Assembly: GCF_000003605.2 (NCBI RefSeq)
Contig: NW_003125391.1
Coordinates: forward strand, 31,460 to 53,577
Length of the DNA stretch: 22,118 bases
Source of the DNA: Saccoglossus kowalevskii
Taxonomy: Eukaryota > Hemichordata > Enteropneusta > Harrimaniidae
Reading direction: 5' to 3'
Within the stretch, counting starts at the first letter, position 1. Each line of letters begins with the position of its first letter. The position numbers were made by a program, and so were the translations under genes. Shown piece after piece: positions 1-11,800 of the stretch. The notes below the pieces were generated by a model that did no database searches, was not told the origin of the DNA, and saw only the letters and a list, made by a program, of their open reading frames with translations.

Positions 1-719
1 AATACAATGACAAGATTATCATGTTTAAGTTTCGTTCAATAAACTACACAATCAAATATATAATAAATCGAATATCATCACAACAGTAGGATATCTCACA
101 ATCACATCCGACGTATTTTCTTCACTCATAGTTTTACTGCAACAGAAATTAGAACACGTGCGATGTTACTTCGTAAATGTCAAGTCAGATAAGGCCCGCC
201 ACTGAGAATCTGTGTAAGAGCACCACCTACCCACAAGATTGTTGTACTTAATGGCATCAATCTTACTTACTACACGGGTTTAAAAACAGTGGATTTGTAG
301 TTTGTCAAATAACATTAAGTGATAGTGTGTCTTGCAGTAGGCATAGAAGACACTCCTCAAATCAAACTATGAACTATGTGTCACATGCCAACAGTAAAAG
401 TGATGCATCTATGGTAGAAACATCAGCTAAGAAGTTATTGCGCATATTGGCGCATATGACAAGGATGCAGAATAAGAAAGTGCTAGAAGAGCATGTGATA
501 CAAATGAAACAGGAAAATGGAAATACAACTAAAACTTGCAATTGACAAAACCGAAATTACTGAGCAAACCACACATAAATAGTAGCGTACCAGCAGTATG
601 GACATGGCGATAGAGACAGTGCTTCTAGCAAAATAAATCATCAAGCATTATTTCCATCCTCTGCACAGTCACAATGTGCCTTTAATGCTAATACACGCAA
701 CTATCGTTCAGAGCCAAAG

Positions 720-1400
720 ATGGTCAGTCAAAAGCCGTTTTTCGTTTTTGTCAGGCTGCTTACGATGGTAGACACATCACCAATTCAAGCCAAAAGGTCG
801 AGAAAATTCCTAATGGTGCATACACACACACAAATGAGTGCAAAATGGGCACAATTCTTGTTTGATTCACTGCAAGTAACTGCAGCGGCCATAATTTCGG
901 CAGTGAACATTTTGATTGAGCATATTAAACGTGCTCTGCCAGTGCAGAACATATTGATGTTTAATGGTGAGCCATTGAAATACAAAGCTCGCATGCATGC
1001 ATTTAAACATGGTATTAAAATCAATTCTGAAGATGATTCTAGAAGAAGTGTATAAAAGGGCGAAACAACTGTTTGAGGAGTAATGTTGAAACCCCTATGT
1101 GATGACTTGAGATTAAATCAAGCAAGCAAAGGAATGGCCACAGGTAAAGCCTGAAGACAAAATCAGTTTCAAAGAGTTTGAACTTGTTATCATAACACCG
1201 TGAAGGATGAATTGCATTTGTTGAATCACCACAAGAATTTGCAGATTCTAATATACAAACTGGCACTGGGAATGAGAGAACGTTGGCATACAAAACCTTG
1301 CTACATACTACAAATCAGACCATTTTAGTTCCAAGACCAAGTTTGTCGATGCGGAGGCCAAAGTAATGAGTCAGGAATTTTGTGCGTAACATGGTTTGAA
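720..1400 (+). pseudogene. Gag-like DUF1759 fragment of BEL/Pao element
   Basis: An open stretch of 111 codons from 720 to 1055 carries the block FNGEPLKYKARMHAFKHGI, typical of the DUF1759 region of BEL/Pao polyproteins (FxGDPLxYxxFxxAFxxxI). It is closed by a stop at 1053, and later pieces of the same domain are recognisable in other frames to about 1395. Non-functional. Confidence 0.65.
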
Positions 1401-1559
1401 GTGAAGTTGCCAAGAAACGGAAATCATAGTATGGGGAGTATAGGGTAATTAAGCTGAAAAGATGAAAATTAAAGGTCAGCAACTGTTAATAGAATAGAAA
1501 TGTGATCGATGAATTCAGTGACTGAATTACTCTGAGCACTCAAGATTTAGGATGAACGG

Positions 1560-2545
1560 TTTCAGAAACTTATGAATGATGAAATACAGTATGTCACTGA
1601 TAACTACCAAGTACTGTTACCATTGTGGAATGATAGTGTCATGACGCCAGACAGTAAAAATCATGATAAATATACTACCTTTTTTGAAGGTCTTACTAAC
1701 AAAAGCTATGCTGAATCAAAACTGAATTGCAAGGTTGTTAAGAAATGGTATCTTCTAAAATCATGGTGTCTATAAACCTCAGAAGCAGAAAAATTAAATT
1801 GTGCTTCAGAATATTGAGAGACTCCCTAAATAAGGAGTTGATGCAGGGCCAACTCACTGCTTGCAGTGCTGACATGGTTCAGACAAGAACACATAGCATC
1901 GATGCCATGTTTACTCAGGTGAACATCCATAAGGAAGACCAGAACTATCAAAGGTTCTTGTAGTGGGCAAATGTTATAATCCAAGCAGTTACCATAAGTG
2001 TTTATGTCTTGTTGAAAGTGTTATCAACAAGAGTGTTAGAAGAGGAAGTTGTATCTCACGAACTGATTGATACATGTAAAAAGTGGGTTATTCATTAGGC
2101 ATTGCAGTTCACTGCACTGCTGCCACCCAGAATGAAACTCCAAAGTAAGGATAAAATAGACGTGGATGATGAAATTTCAGTGAAACAATGGGAAAAGTTG
2201 TTGTGTGATCTGTCCAAGTTAGAATAAATGTTCAAGGTTCGTGGATATTTGAAGCCCATTGATTTGGTATTGTAAAGGATGCTCAGTTACATTACTCATT
2301 AGAATGCAAGCAAATGTGTTCATGGTGCCATGTCAAATTTCCATTCTGCGAATGAATTTGACAAGGTGGTGAAAAGAGGATTGAATATACCAACCAATGA
2401 GTCCTTCTTTTGGATTGACAGCGACATTTCAAGCATTTTATCCAACCAAATAGCAGTTATACAACGAGGTTCTGAAATTAGAAACCGGGCTGACGTGTGT
2501 ACCAGAATTCAGTCGATTGGTGTTTTTCCTTGGAATAGGATATGA
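1560..2545 (+). pseudogene. BEL/Pao reverse transcriptase / RNase H fragments
   Basis: Three short frames (1572-1775, 1745-1963, 2330-2545) together follow the BEL/Pao order: the HYxxxLPL motif, the WYL...HGV motif, DxxxSLNKELxQGP, the KEDQxYQRFLWW motif, the KxxRCxKPxxxG linker and the FFWxDS motif of RNase H. The YxDD catalytic box is not visible, so the RT is incomplete. Confidence 0.65.
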
Positions 2546-2884
2546 TTTAATTGCCATTAATTCTTGTGGTGTGGACAAGAAAAAAATATCTGGAAGTAAA
2601 GTTCTGTGGTACACTGTTTTTAAGTATATGATGCTGTGGTTTCATTTAACAAGTTAGTTGTGCATTACAGAAGCTGGTATCGACTAGAAAGGGCTGTAGT
2701 ATGGACTCCAATATTAGGCAAAATGCGCTTGATGTGTTCTTGAAAACTTTATGAATTAAGAGTTCAAGACTATCAGAAGGTCATTGAGTCATTGGGGTCT
2801 GTGAGAGGTAGAAAATACAATAAATAGCCGCCCAATAACTAAGCCATTGGGAGACAGCAGTACAGTGCCTGACAGAACTATATT

Positions 2885-3085
2885 GGAAAGATGTACTTAC
2901 CATCACTCCAAGTGGTTAAAGATCAAGCAAAATTTTAAAATTGTGTTGTTGGTGAGAGATGAAAATACTGTACGAAATTTATGACCATTGGGAAGATTAT
3001 CTAAGTGATACCAGAGAAAAGGGTCAGTAAGAAGAGTGCTGATGTATAGATCAACTGTCCTAGATAGGCCATATGATAGGCTCGG
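2885..3085 (+). pseudogene. BEL/Pao integrase C-terminal (DUF5641) fragment
   Basis: The plus-strand frame reads VRDENTVRN, a stop in place of Trp, PLGRLSK, then VRRVLMYRSTVLDRPYDRL. It matches the closing block of BEL/Pao pol (DEN.PR..WPLGRV, VR.V.V.T....RP...L). A 126-codon antisense frame at 2903-3283 is a shadow. Confidence 0.6.
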
Positions 3086-3339
3086 CTCTATTACGAGCAG
3101 TAATTGTGCGAAATAGTGTATTGGTACCATGCTGATTATGAAACTGGTCGTGGCGATGGTCATAGTCTTTGCAAGTCCTCTGTAGTCTGTGATGGTTTCC
3201 ACCAAAGAATGGATGAATTTAGAGTGCAGTTGGACCATCTTAGTAAGGTCGACGACTGTCATGCTATGTTTATCTTGCAGCATGGTAACAAATTTATCAT
3301 GGATGTCTGGTTAAGGGATGTAAAGCCAAATAACTAAGT

Positions 3340-5990
3340 AGATCGCGACTAAGTTAAACAATGTTTGTTTTTCTTTCAAATCTTATTATGCGTCAAGATA
3401 GAATTGAAATTTGTTCTGTCTGTAATTCTGTCTGAAATTATTCGAGGTTATTTGAAGATTTAGTGTGGGCGCCGTCTCAAGCTCAGATGAGTAAATTGAT
3501 GGGAGACTATATCGTGACAACGCCATGTAGCCCCACAAAGTATGAGCGTGTTTTGTTAGAGGTACTGTGATTTAGAAAATAGAGCTGTATGCATATGATC
3601 AATGAACGTTTAATGATGTCAGAATAAACATGCCAACCAGGGTCTGGACAATCCACATTTCGTTATTGTTGATGGTCATTTCTCAGTTTAACCCCGGATC
3701 GAGCGTGTAAATATTGTCTTTAAACCTATAGTTATTTGGAGATATTTGGAAATGTTCGCGATTATACTAGCATATCGTTTATGAATGGCAAAATGATCAG
3801 ATAACAATTGTTTCAGTTATTGTAACAAAAGGAAGAAGAACGTTTTAAGTGCAATTTAACGTATATATTGAGAAATTCGCAAAGGCAAAGAAAACTTACT
3901 AAAATCGTGATTCCAAACTGGTTAATAAGTGTGAAGGAAACTGGATAAATCATTTTGAGTTAATCTAACCACAAGAAAGGGGGTTTTCTCTGCCTCAATA
4001 GCACTCGGAAATTGTAATATCACAAAAACATCCATTCAAATTGTGGTGTCAGATATTGTATGTAATGTAATGTTATTAAATCATTAACTAATACAACTGC
4101 TGTAAAGGTGAACCTGTGGTATGGAAGCTCGTGATATGGCGGGCTGTTTGTGTCGTGACTAAATTATCGCTTTATGTTGTTATGTGTACCAGCAGAAAGT
4201 GATAAAAAAATATTCAACAAACCACAGAAATAGCAGGATCTATCTAATAATACAATTTCTGTCGTCACTATGTCGGATGGTGTTCCGTTTCACATTTACC
4301 TGGGAGCATATGTGAATTAAATAATTAGTATGCATAAATGTGTACTAACACATAAAGGTATGTTATTTATGTAGTATACATTCAGTAAACCGAATTTAAT
4401 ATGTTATGGACAGTTGAAAATTGAGTTATCCGTGAAAAAGATTGTGTAAACAGTTACAATTATATACCTCTCTGAAATAAGTGGCACGTCGAGGGCGCAA
4501 ATCAAGGAAAACACTATTTTTTCGTAAGCCTTAGTAGTGCGTCATAATTATGACACAAAATAGTTTGTCTATTACTCACCCTTCCCGTACAATGAACTGT
4601 TTCCCTGTGAATTACCTTCGACGCCTATTTACAAAATGGGATTCGAGCCATGCTATGATTTTCCATATCACGCCCCGCCCCGCCCCGCCCAGGTCGATCA
4701 TATTTAGACACAAATATCGCGCACACAGAGTACTCCGAATTGGTTTGAGCCAGTTACCAGTCAGTACATTGCGGTGCCAGAGAAATAACATTCGTTGCTC
4801 TGCTTGGGGTGGTACTCACTTTGGGTTGAAGTGCTCTACAGCCAGTCCAAAACTGGGCCAACATAATTTTTCTACAAATTTCCGAACAACAGCGGCGCGT
4901 GCCCGTATACCTTAACCATGAGGGTAGTAAATTGTCTGTTTTGTCTGTATAAAACGTCCACATTAGCACAACTAGCTGCCAAACACGAGGATGTTTAGGG
5001 CACAAATCTAAACTCATTCAAGAATTACCCGCTCTGGTCGCGATTCTAGTGGCGGTTTTAGTTCGAAAGAGTTGCGACTCGGACCGAATTTCACGCATAT
5101 TGATGTTTTCTAACCAGGTACAGAAATATCAATCCGCACTGTAAACGTTTAAATAAATGGTAGTAATAAGATTAATAACCAAGATAAATGAAAAGCCAGC
5201 GGTCTGGAGATTTATCCTAACGTAGATGATGTACTCTACTAAATGGAGATGCCCAATTCAAATCCAGGATATTTTCCTGGACATATATAAATAGTATTCC
5301 ATGGTCCGAACAGTAATACAAGTTACAGGCACAAAGAAACACAAAACACGCAATTGACGTACTGTATTGTAATGAATTGAAACATTTCTTCTTGAATCCT
5401 AGAACTGTTATACAGAGTACGAGCGGAGATACATAATTTCCAGATTTATTCAAAGTAATTCAGATATTTTAGTATAAAAATAAATGCCTCATCTCAGAAA
5501 AAAGTGCTGCATTTAGACATGAATAGATTCATAAAACATGCAAGATAACAGAAAATCATAGTTGGCTTTTGTTAAAGTATTTTGTACAGGTGATTCACTG
5601 AGACAAATATGAAGTGCCTTATTATATTCATTGTGTGACTACTGTATTATTTGAAACGTAAAACAACGCCCTCTATGAATAGCTATCATGTTGTAAGCGC
5701 TGCTTTGTATGCAAATCAACTTCAATAGTTAGTTGGTGTCCAGTTGAGAAAGAAGTCAACAGTACTGTTGCCTCCTGAGAATCTACATCTTCAAACACTC
5801 CAATCTTTGTTTTCGAAGTGCGTTTTTAAATTAGTATTATAAAAGCTCTATCATTCTGTTTAATAGCTGAAACAAATTCCTGTGAATTTTCATTTATCGA
5901 ATGAACTGTTTGTCAAATACAGAATACATATTGTTTTCAAAATGTGGATGCAAAGTTTTGCTTTTTATGTACCGGTGTTTTTATGTATTG
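3340..5990. other. Non-coding AT-rich stretch, no gene recognised
   Basis: Short reading frames only, none resembling a known family. It may contain the unrecognised 3' end of the BEL/Pao element (to about 3650). Around 4490-5060 the DNA is richer in GC and CpG, with the GC-box cluster at 4671; reading frames there (4550-4915 plus, 4754-5017 minus) look like composition effects. Confidence 0.5.
4671..4690. promoter_or_regulatory. Tandem GC boxes (Sp1-like)
   Basis: CGCCC repeated with 5-bp period four times within 20 bp, in strongly AT-rich surroundings. It could bind Sp/KLF factors, or be a simple short tandem repeat. No adjacent start exon was identified. Confidence 0.35.
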
Positions 5991-5999
5991 TTTTTGATT

Positions 6000-6560
6000 T
6001 GATAAACAGATTTTCCATTAGCTTCAGATCTTGATCAAAAGTTCCACACCCAATTCATAGGAGTGCTTATATTGATTATCTGACATCATGTTTTATTGGC
6101 AGGTTTGCAAATGTGTATCAGACTGCGCAAAAACTCTCTCCATGAGTTGTTTTTGAAACCCAGTCTAGTATTCCCATGGGATTTGGGAGATACATTACCA
6201 AGGATATTACAAGAGAACTAGTGATGGTTGTAGAACCATAACTGCCTCAGCTTAAAGATTGTTATGTAATACATGGGAATGTGAAGGGAAATGTATTGTA
6301 ATGTTATCTCTGTGTAATTTACAATACATCTTAATTAACCTTCACTGTGAAGGACAATATGGGAGTTGACTTAAATGACTGGTAGAAGCAAGGCTGGTCA
6401 AATTTTGCGAAATCGTAGTTAGAATTTCCAGATACGCAATCGACACATTGTGGGATACCAAAATATTGATGAAAGACAGCAAGTGATATTTCCAGAGATG
6501 TAGTTGGAATTGAAGCAAAGGAGTGGCCTATTAATCCATGAAACATACTCACACATATCC
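6000..6560 (-). pseudogene. PIF/Harbinger-type transposase remnant
   Basis: Minus-strand frame at 6331-6552 contains IPTTSLEISLAVFHQYFGIP then QCVDCVSG, which resembles the Harbinger pattern (W/F)P(T/S)...F....GIPQC(V/I)G.IDG, followed by FYQSFKSTPILSFTVKV in place of the YxNRKGxxSxxxQxVxD block. The Asp of the IDG motif is lost (VSG). Further down, frameshifted pieces roughly fit the later YPLxxWLMxP and RTFGxLKxRFR blocks, but weakly. It is clearly inactive; no terminal repeats were found. Confidence 0.5.
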
Positions 6561-6564
6561 GTAC

Positions 6565-8690
6565 ATATCATCCTGTCTTATTGTGTGTGGGCAAAGCTGT
6601 CATATACACAATCGGAAAAATATGTTATTACTGTAAATAATTATGAACAATAAAAACTGAAATTTAGAAAAACTATGAACAATTAATAAGGAAAATATGT
6701 GATTTGCTGTACAGTTTCCGGAAAATTATTACAAGTCCCAGAAGTGCATACGAGTCGTCAAAACGTACAGTTTGGTGACAGTTGAGAATGATACCAAGAT
6801 TTAACAATTCCATGAGAACATCGAATAAACCCCTCATTCACATTGTGCAAATACAAACAAGACATTAAACCTTCTTGATAGTAACAAGTAAGTGTTGTAT
6901 AAACGGCGAATACTTCTAGCGAGTCACCCCTCTAAAAACGTCATTACTGTGCCAATGACATTGAACTTTGCTCTTCCATAAAGCAGCAGTTTCCATCTTT
7001 AAATAATCAAAATAACCTTGATACACTGGCGAAGCATGTCTATTGTTTCACAACGACTGTCCCAAGGGATTTTCGTTTTCTCAATTTATCAAGATAAACG
7101 TCCCCTGGTTGTTTTGTTTACTAGGAGGACATGTCTTTTGGCAGCATTTCTTGTATTAATTTCCATTGCACAAAAAAGTAGCAAATACTGTTACTGAAGC
7201 ACAGAATTTGCATGAATTTTTCTCCCCGGCCATTCAAAAAAACTGCAAACGAAGTTACTTCATCCATAGTCATCATGACACTTTGCAACCGTCTTGATGG
7301 ATGTATTGTGACGTATTTTGACCCCGGATTCTGACCTTGCATTCTGGCTATATTTACTGCCCTTTCATACCAGTTCAATTTCCTTTCATTATTACATCCA
7401 AATTTCATGATATTTAATATTTAAAACCAACCTTTATTTCACAGTCACTTTAGTTTTCACTTTTCTAAAATTATTTTACTGATCAAAAGACTTTTCACTC
7501 CCATCATGCAATCTCCCATAGTACTTCCGCAGACACAGTGGCGATCGCCAACATAACTACAAATAACCTCGCTCTCAGGAGCTGAGGGATTACAAAACAA
7601 ACGATTTGCTTCATTGAACACATACAACAATGCATATTTCCACTGAGATCAGTGGCCTTTGAATGTGTATCACCAGTGATCAGTGAAGTCAACAACAGTC
7701 AAAATATTTTATCAGATTTTCTCATTTTTTGCATGACATTTCCATACAGGACATCTGTCGTTCATACTCAGGGAAGATTTTATACTGATTAATAAGGTGA
7801 CCAAGTTTGATAACGTTTGGAATAGAATTAGTAAAGTTACTTGCACACAATAACAATTATTAACGACAGCGACAGACAGAAATGTTTCCCTTAATATACC
7901 TTTCCCTTCCATCTTTGATGGTACGGGATAGGTAATAAAATGCCTTTTACTGTTTACTGTTTCTGCTTTTGTTTCATCTTCACCAGCCAAGGTTTATTTA
8001 TTCTGCCGTTGCCTCATCATTGATAACCATGGATGGCCAGCTTTAGCGAACCATACGAATCGGGCACTGTCCTTGTTTTCGCGTGGATGTTTCATTGAAT
8101 AATTGCTGTTAAACCATAATTGTATTTTGCAAACCATGCGTGTATTCAGAAACGACAATACAACTCTTTTAAAACTAATCATCTGAATAATATTTGTGTA
8201 AATAATATTTTCACAATGATTCTTCAAAAGCATGTTAAACTTGTTAATATAATTTACCAAATGCAAGGCTTCTTATATTTAATTATGTGTCACTATATCG
8301 TAACACATAATTGCCATTTGCAGCACGAGTGTAACACATTAAACCTATGAAATTATATTATTATATATCATCAGGACAGTTATTCAATAATTCAGATTCT
8401 GTGTGATACTTCAACGTTTTTGTAAGTTTATAAGTAGATTATTGACAGAAAATCATCATTCAACCGATGTAGATCCTGTTATAATATACCCGTGGTAAAC
8501 GTTGTCTCCCGCCTGCTAGAAACATTCACGCTAATTACAGAAGAATATTAGAATTTAAGCATGGATGCTAACATATCAAGTTAATAGTACCTTTGTAAAA
8601 GTATAAGAAGCATGAGCCTATATCGCCACGCTGACGTTCTACAGACTGGTGACAGCACAGTCATTGCTTCAAAAGAGTTTCTACATTGCA
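6565..8690. other. Intergenic / MAO 3' UTR, nothing recognised
   Basis: Several minus-strand frames of 60-95 codons (7121-7408, 7504-7695, 7712-7990, 7994-8266) follow one another, but none matches a family I know. They may be an upstream part of the same Harbinger-like insertion or chance frames. The part nearest 8699 should be MAO 3' UTR. Confidence 0.4.
7993..8283 (-). terminator. Possible MAO poly(A) signals
   Basis: Minus strand shows ATTAAA at 8278-8283 and overlapping AATAAA copies (AATAAATAAA) at 7993-8002. These would give 3' UTRs of about 420 or 700 nt. No AATAAA occurs between 8340 and 8698. In AT-rich DNA such hexamers are common by chance. Confidence 0.25.
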
Positions 8691-8698
8691 TTAATACT

Positions 8699-8893
8699 TT
8701 ATCGTCTTGCATCAAGCAACTGTATTAATCTCTGGGATGTAAGATGAAAGCCTTTGTGTAACGTATCACGGTATTTAAAAACCGCTACTCCGATGACACT
8801 TACTGCCAGTATTGATTTCAAAAACACTGGTACGGATGGTAAATATCGATCCATTCCAGAACTCACTTCTAAGAATTCAGATCCCTTGTCCAA
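8699..8893 (-). CDS. MAO: MAO exon 18: C-terminal membrane anchor and stop
   Basis: Acceptor TTTTTTTCAG; stop TAA at 8699-8701. Encodes 64 residues starting [20 protein letters not shown], then the hydrophobic helix [18 protein letters not shown] flanked by basic residues, then a 25-residue basic tail ending LLDARR. This is the tail anchor that fixes MAO to the outer mitochondrial membrane; the tail after the helix is longer than in human MAO. Confidence 0.9.
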   Translation of the reverse strand: MDKGSEFLEVSSGMDRYLPSVPVFLKSILAVSVIGVAVFKYRDTLHKGFHLTSQRLIQLLDARR

Positions 8894-11800
8894 CTGAAAA
8901 AAAGAAAAACGTTGATTCTCATTTTATATTATACTGTATACTGTAAAGGGGTTAATTATTCACTGGGTTTTAATTTAGCTTATTTCGCTGAGTGGAAAAT
9001 GCGCTAAATTAAGACCCAGTGAATATGTAAAATTGAGCATAGAACACATTATCTAAATGACAAAACCGTGAATTTAAAACCCACTGAATATGCCTGAAAT
9101 GGTAAATCAGTGAAATTTAAACCCAGTGAAAATTAGTCATTTTACAGTAAGTTTTAACTGTGGGTTCACCGGTCATTTTGTGTTTGTGGTGGTAATTTAT
9201 TCATTTCCGGTATATTTTTGTAGGTTTTTATTTTCGGATATTTGACACAGAAAACCATCAGCTAATAAAAATGAAGCTTCTGTATTGCACAATAAAATAC
9301 AGTGTGTGGATTTCTGTGAAATAAAAGATTTCTCTACTTACCTTGCTCTCTGCGTTCTCGTGTTTATCAGTTAGTTCGTTCTCATTGATAACGCCCATAG
9401 CAAATAAAACCTGAAAATATGCAAAATTCACTTTCAAAACACTTTCGGATAAAAATCTCTCTTTTGATTAAGGATCACTATATTAAAAGCACCACAATGT
9501 AGACAAATGCAAACATGATATAACCTCTTTAGCAGCTCGATCACCAGCTTGTATAGCACCATCCATATACCCTGTCCATGACGACGCGGTCTCCGTTCCA
9601 GCGAAGTAAACTCGACCAATTGGGTTGCGTAGTTCCCTATATATAAGAAGAACGGGCGATTGAAAACAATATATAAATTATATATGCAAATATGACATGT
9701 GTGTTAGCACTGAATTAGCGAATTGGACTCTTGGATTGAGTAGATGAATTTGAACTAGATCATCGGATTAAACAAGTATTATCTTGCAGTGAGGATGTTT
9801 TATTATTAGTCTTTTGTTTTCAGCAATACAGTCATGCCTTTTCAAATTCCCATGATTCCTGACCAGTGCATGTGCCAGACAGTACCTGTATATAGTGGAT
9901 ATAGTTCTGAGATACAAAGTCCGACCTAGAAAAAGTGTTGAGACTACCGGTCAAGGGCATAGCTGGAACTACATGTTCCAGAAAATTCTACGTACATACA
10001 TTGTGTTCCATCTAACTCAAAATCTGCCAAGCAAACAGTCTACATTTCAGGGGTTACATGAGATGTTAAAATGTATTCATTGGGTTGATAGTCCTGTGTT
10101 AATTATGTTGTGTCTTTATTTATGTAGAACATGATATAAAACCGTAGAACTTTTAATCACTCTATACGCAAATGTGAGTAGTAAATGTTTTGGAACGATG
10201 TCATACTGTTCTCATGACATATGTAAATTAAAAATGTGGCAGTCTTGTGTTACATATGCTCAAGAATGTCTCAATATTACTGTTAAATCAAAGGACAGTG
10301 TGTGTATGCCAAAGGTTGTTTCTCCTTCTTAGTACTACTTAGTACTAATTGTCGGGGTAAATTCCGTTTGGAATGTATATGACATGTAATTCCCAGAATT
10401 TACTACTCGTCGTAGTTGTGGATATATCATGAAAGACACAAATCATACAAGGAAAGTGGCATTTAATGTACATACTACGATGACAAGTTTTGATTGGTAT
10501 ATCAATGTGACAGGTATAACAATTAGTAGAAGGATATGAACTCATCATGTATATCGGTGTGAACATTAAACCGTGACTCAAATTCCCTATACGGGCATAG
10601 TTACTAAATTTCGAAGCCTTACTTACTTTGCATATCGCGTGAGAACGCCTGGTGGGTATGCGCACACGTAGCACCCGCCGGAGTATTGCTCTCCTGTCCA
10701 ATCAAACTCCACATAGTTGATAGGCTAGTTGGAAAACAAAATGTAAAAACATAACTTTTTTCTGAAATATTAGCGATGTCACTGTCTACTTGGTACGATT
10801 GTTGATCACTGCAACAACGCACGTCCTGGGACTGATATACTATTGAGAATGTCAGAAAGTATGGCGTGAGCATATATGTAACGGCGAACAATTGCCTGTT
10901 TCAGAAATCTAGGACAAGTAGGTTTAATCATCGCAATATAGCAATATACTTGTTTACATTGCCCCAATAGGTCGTAAAGTATAAGACAACAATACAAATC
11001 TACTCACATTCAATGCTTCTGTTGAATTCAGTGATTTGGCGTATTCCTGGCACAATACTGCCTTCCTGAAACGAGATCATGACGATATTGGTTCAATGCA
11101 TGTGTAATTGAAATAGTGGATGGTATGCATATTGTGATAGGTCATAACCAAATCTTCATGACTATATAATCTAATTGTATTTTTGCATGTGGAAAATAAA
11201 ACATACGGCAATTTCGAGTAAAGAAAAACTGATTTTACCGTTACTCTGATTTTCTATACACTTAAGATAGAGATGCAAGTTCGTGGGCACTCAGAGTGAT
11301 TTTTTTTGTTTTTTGCTTTTTCTTACCCAGACAGTCTTGGCTATATAGTGTTAACATTTAGGAGCATTGTCATTGTTGGAACATACTCAAAAATCAATTT
11401 TAAAATATAGGAAACCGAGGCACGCGTATGTGATTGAAAGTCCCGAAAGTTTGTTTGCGTTGCTCTTTGATTGACAAGTCACTGTTGATGTTATATGCAA
11501 ATGATTGCTGGCCCCAGTTACGGAGCAGCGGTGTGCGACTTCCTGTCCTGGCTCTCTGTTTACTTACCTCAAGCGCGATCAACTAGCAAACTACAAAAAC
11601 AGACAAGACGTAGACGCTTCCAGCATGCAAGCGGAATGAAACAAAACATACACTTGTAACTGATAAATAAACTTTTTCACCCTTAAATAAATTGATTTTT
11701 TATTTATTTTCATGTAGGAGGTAGCGTCGATAGGGCGATTTAATTTTCGCGCAAAACAACTTGAAGGCCACAATTTCTTTTGTTTTCTTGGTGTATATAT

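Larger units (their letters stand above)
330..3100 (+). mobile_element. Decayed BEL/Pao LTR retrotransposon (gag-pol remnant)
   Basis: Plus-strand remnant, many stops and frameshifts, internal deletions. In order: a charged coiled-coil gag start (about 400-590); a DUF1759-type block (920-1040, FNGEPLKYKARMHAFKHGI) and its continuation (1240-1390, KLALGMRERWH and KFVDAEAKVMSQEF in different frames); the pre-RT region (1572-1775, DNYQVLLPLWND and NKSYAES); reverse transcriptase start (1740-1965, RDSLNKELMQG and KEDQNYQRFL); the pol linker (2150-2275, EISVKQWEKLL, RGYLKPID); RNase H region (2390-2545, FFWIDSDIS); and the integrase C-terminal DUF5641 block (2885-3085, VRDENTVRN, PLGRLSK). Aspartic protease and integrase core were not found. 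No LTR pair was recognised by eye. Confidence 0.8.

Noticed and set aside
2903-3283. 126-codon minus-strand frame
   Set aside because: It is antisense to the BEL/Pao integrase C-terminal fragment, which explains the openness; no family resemblance of its own.
3104-3337. 77-codon plus-strand frame directly after the retroelement
   Set aside because: It could be a piece of the element's 3' part, but I find no motif; not called.
4550-4915. 121-codon plus-strand frame
   Set aside because: The APPR-type repeat comes from the GC boxes; no start context, splice logic or homology recognised.
10345-10891. Two overlapping minus-strand frames of 118 and 90 codons
   Set aside because: Both are chance extensions in the wrong frame over MAO exon 15, whose true frame carries SGGCY.
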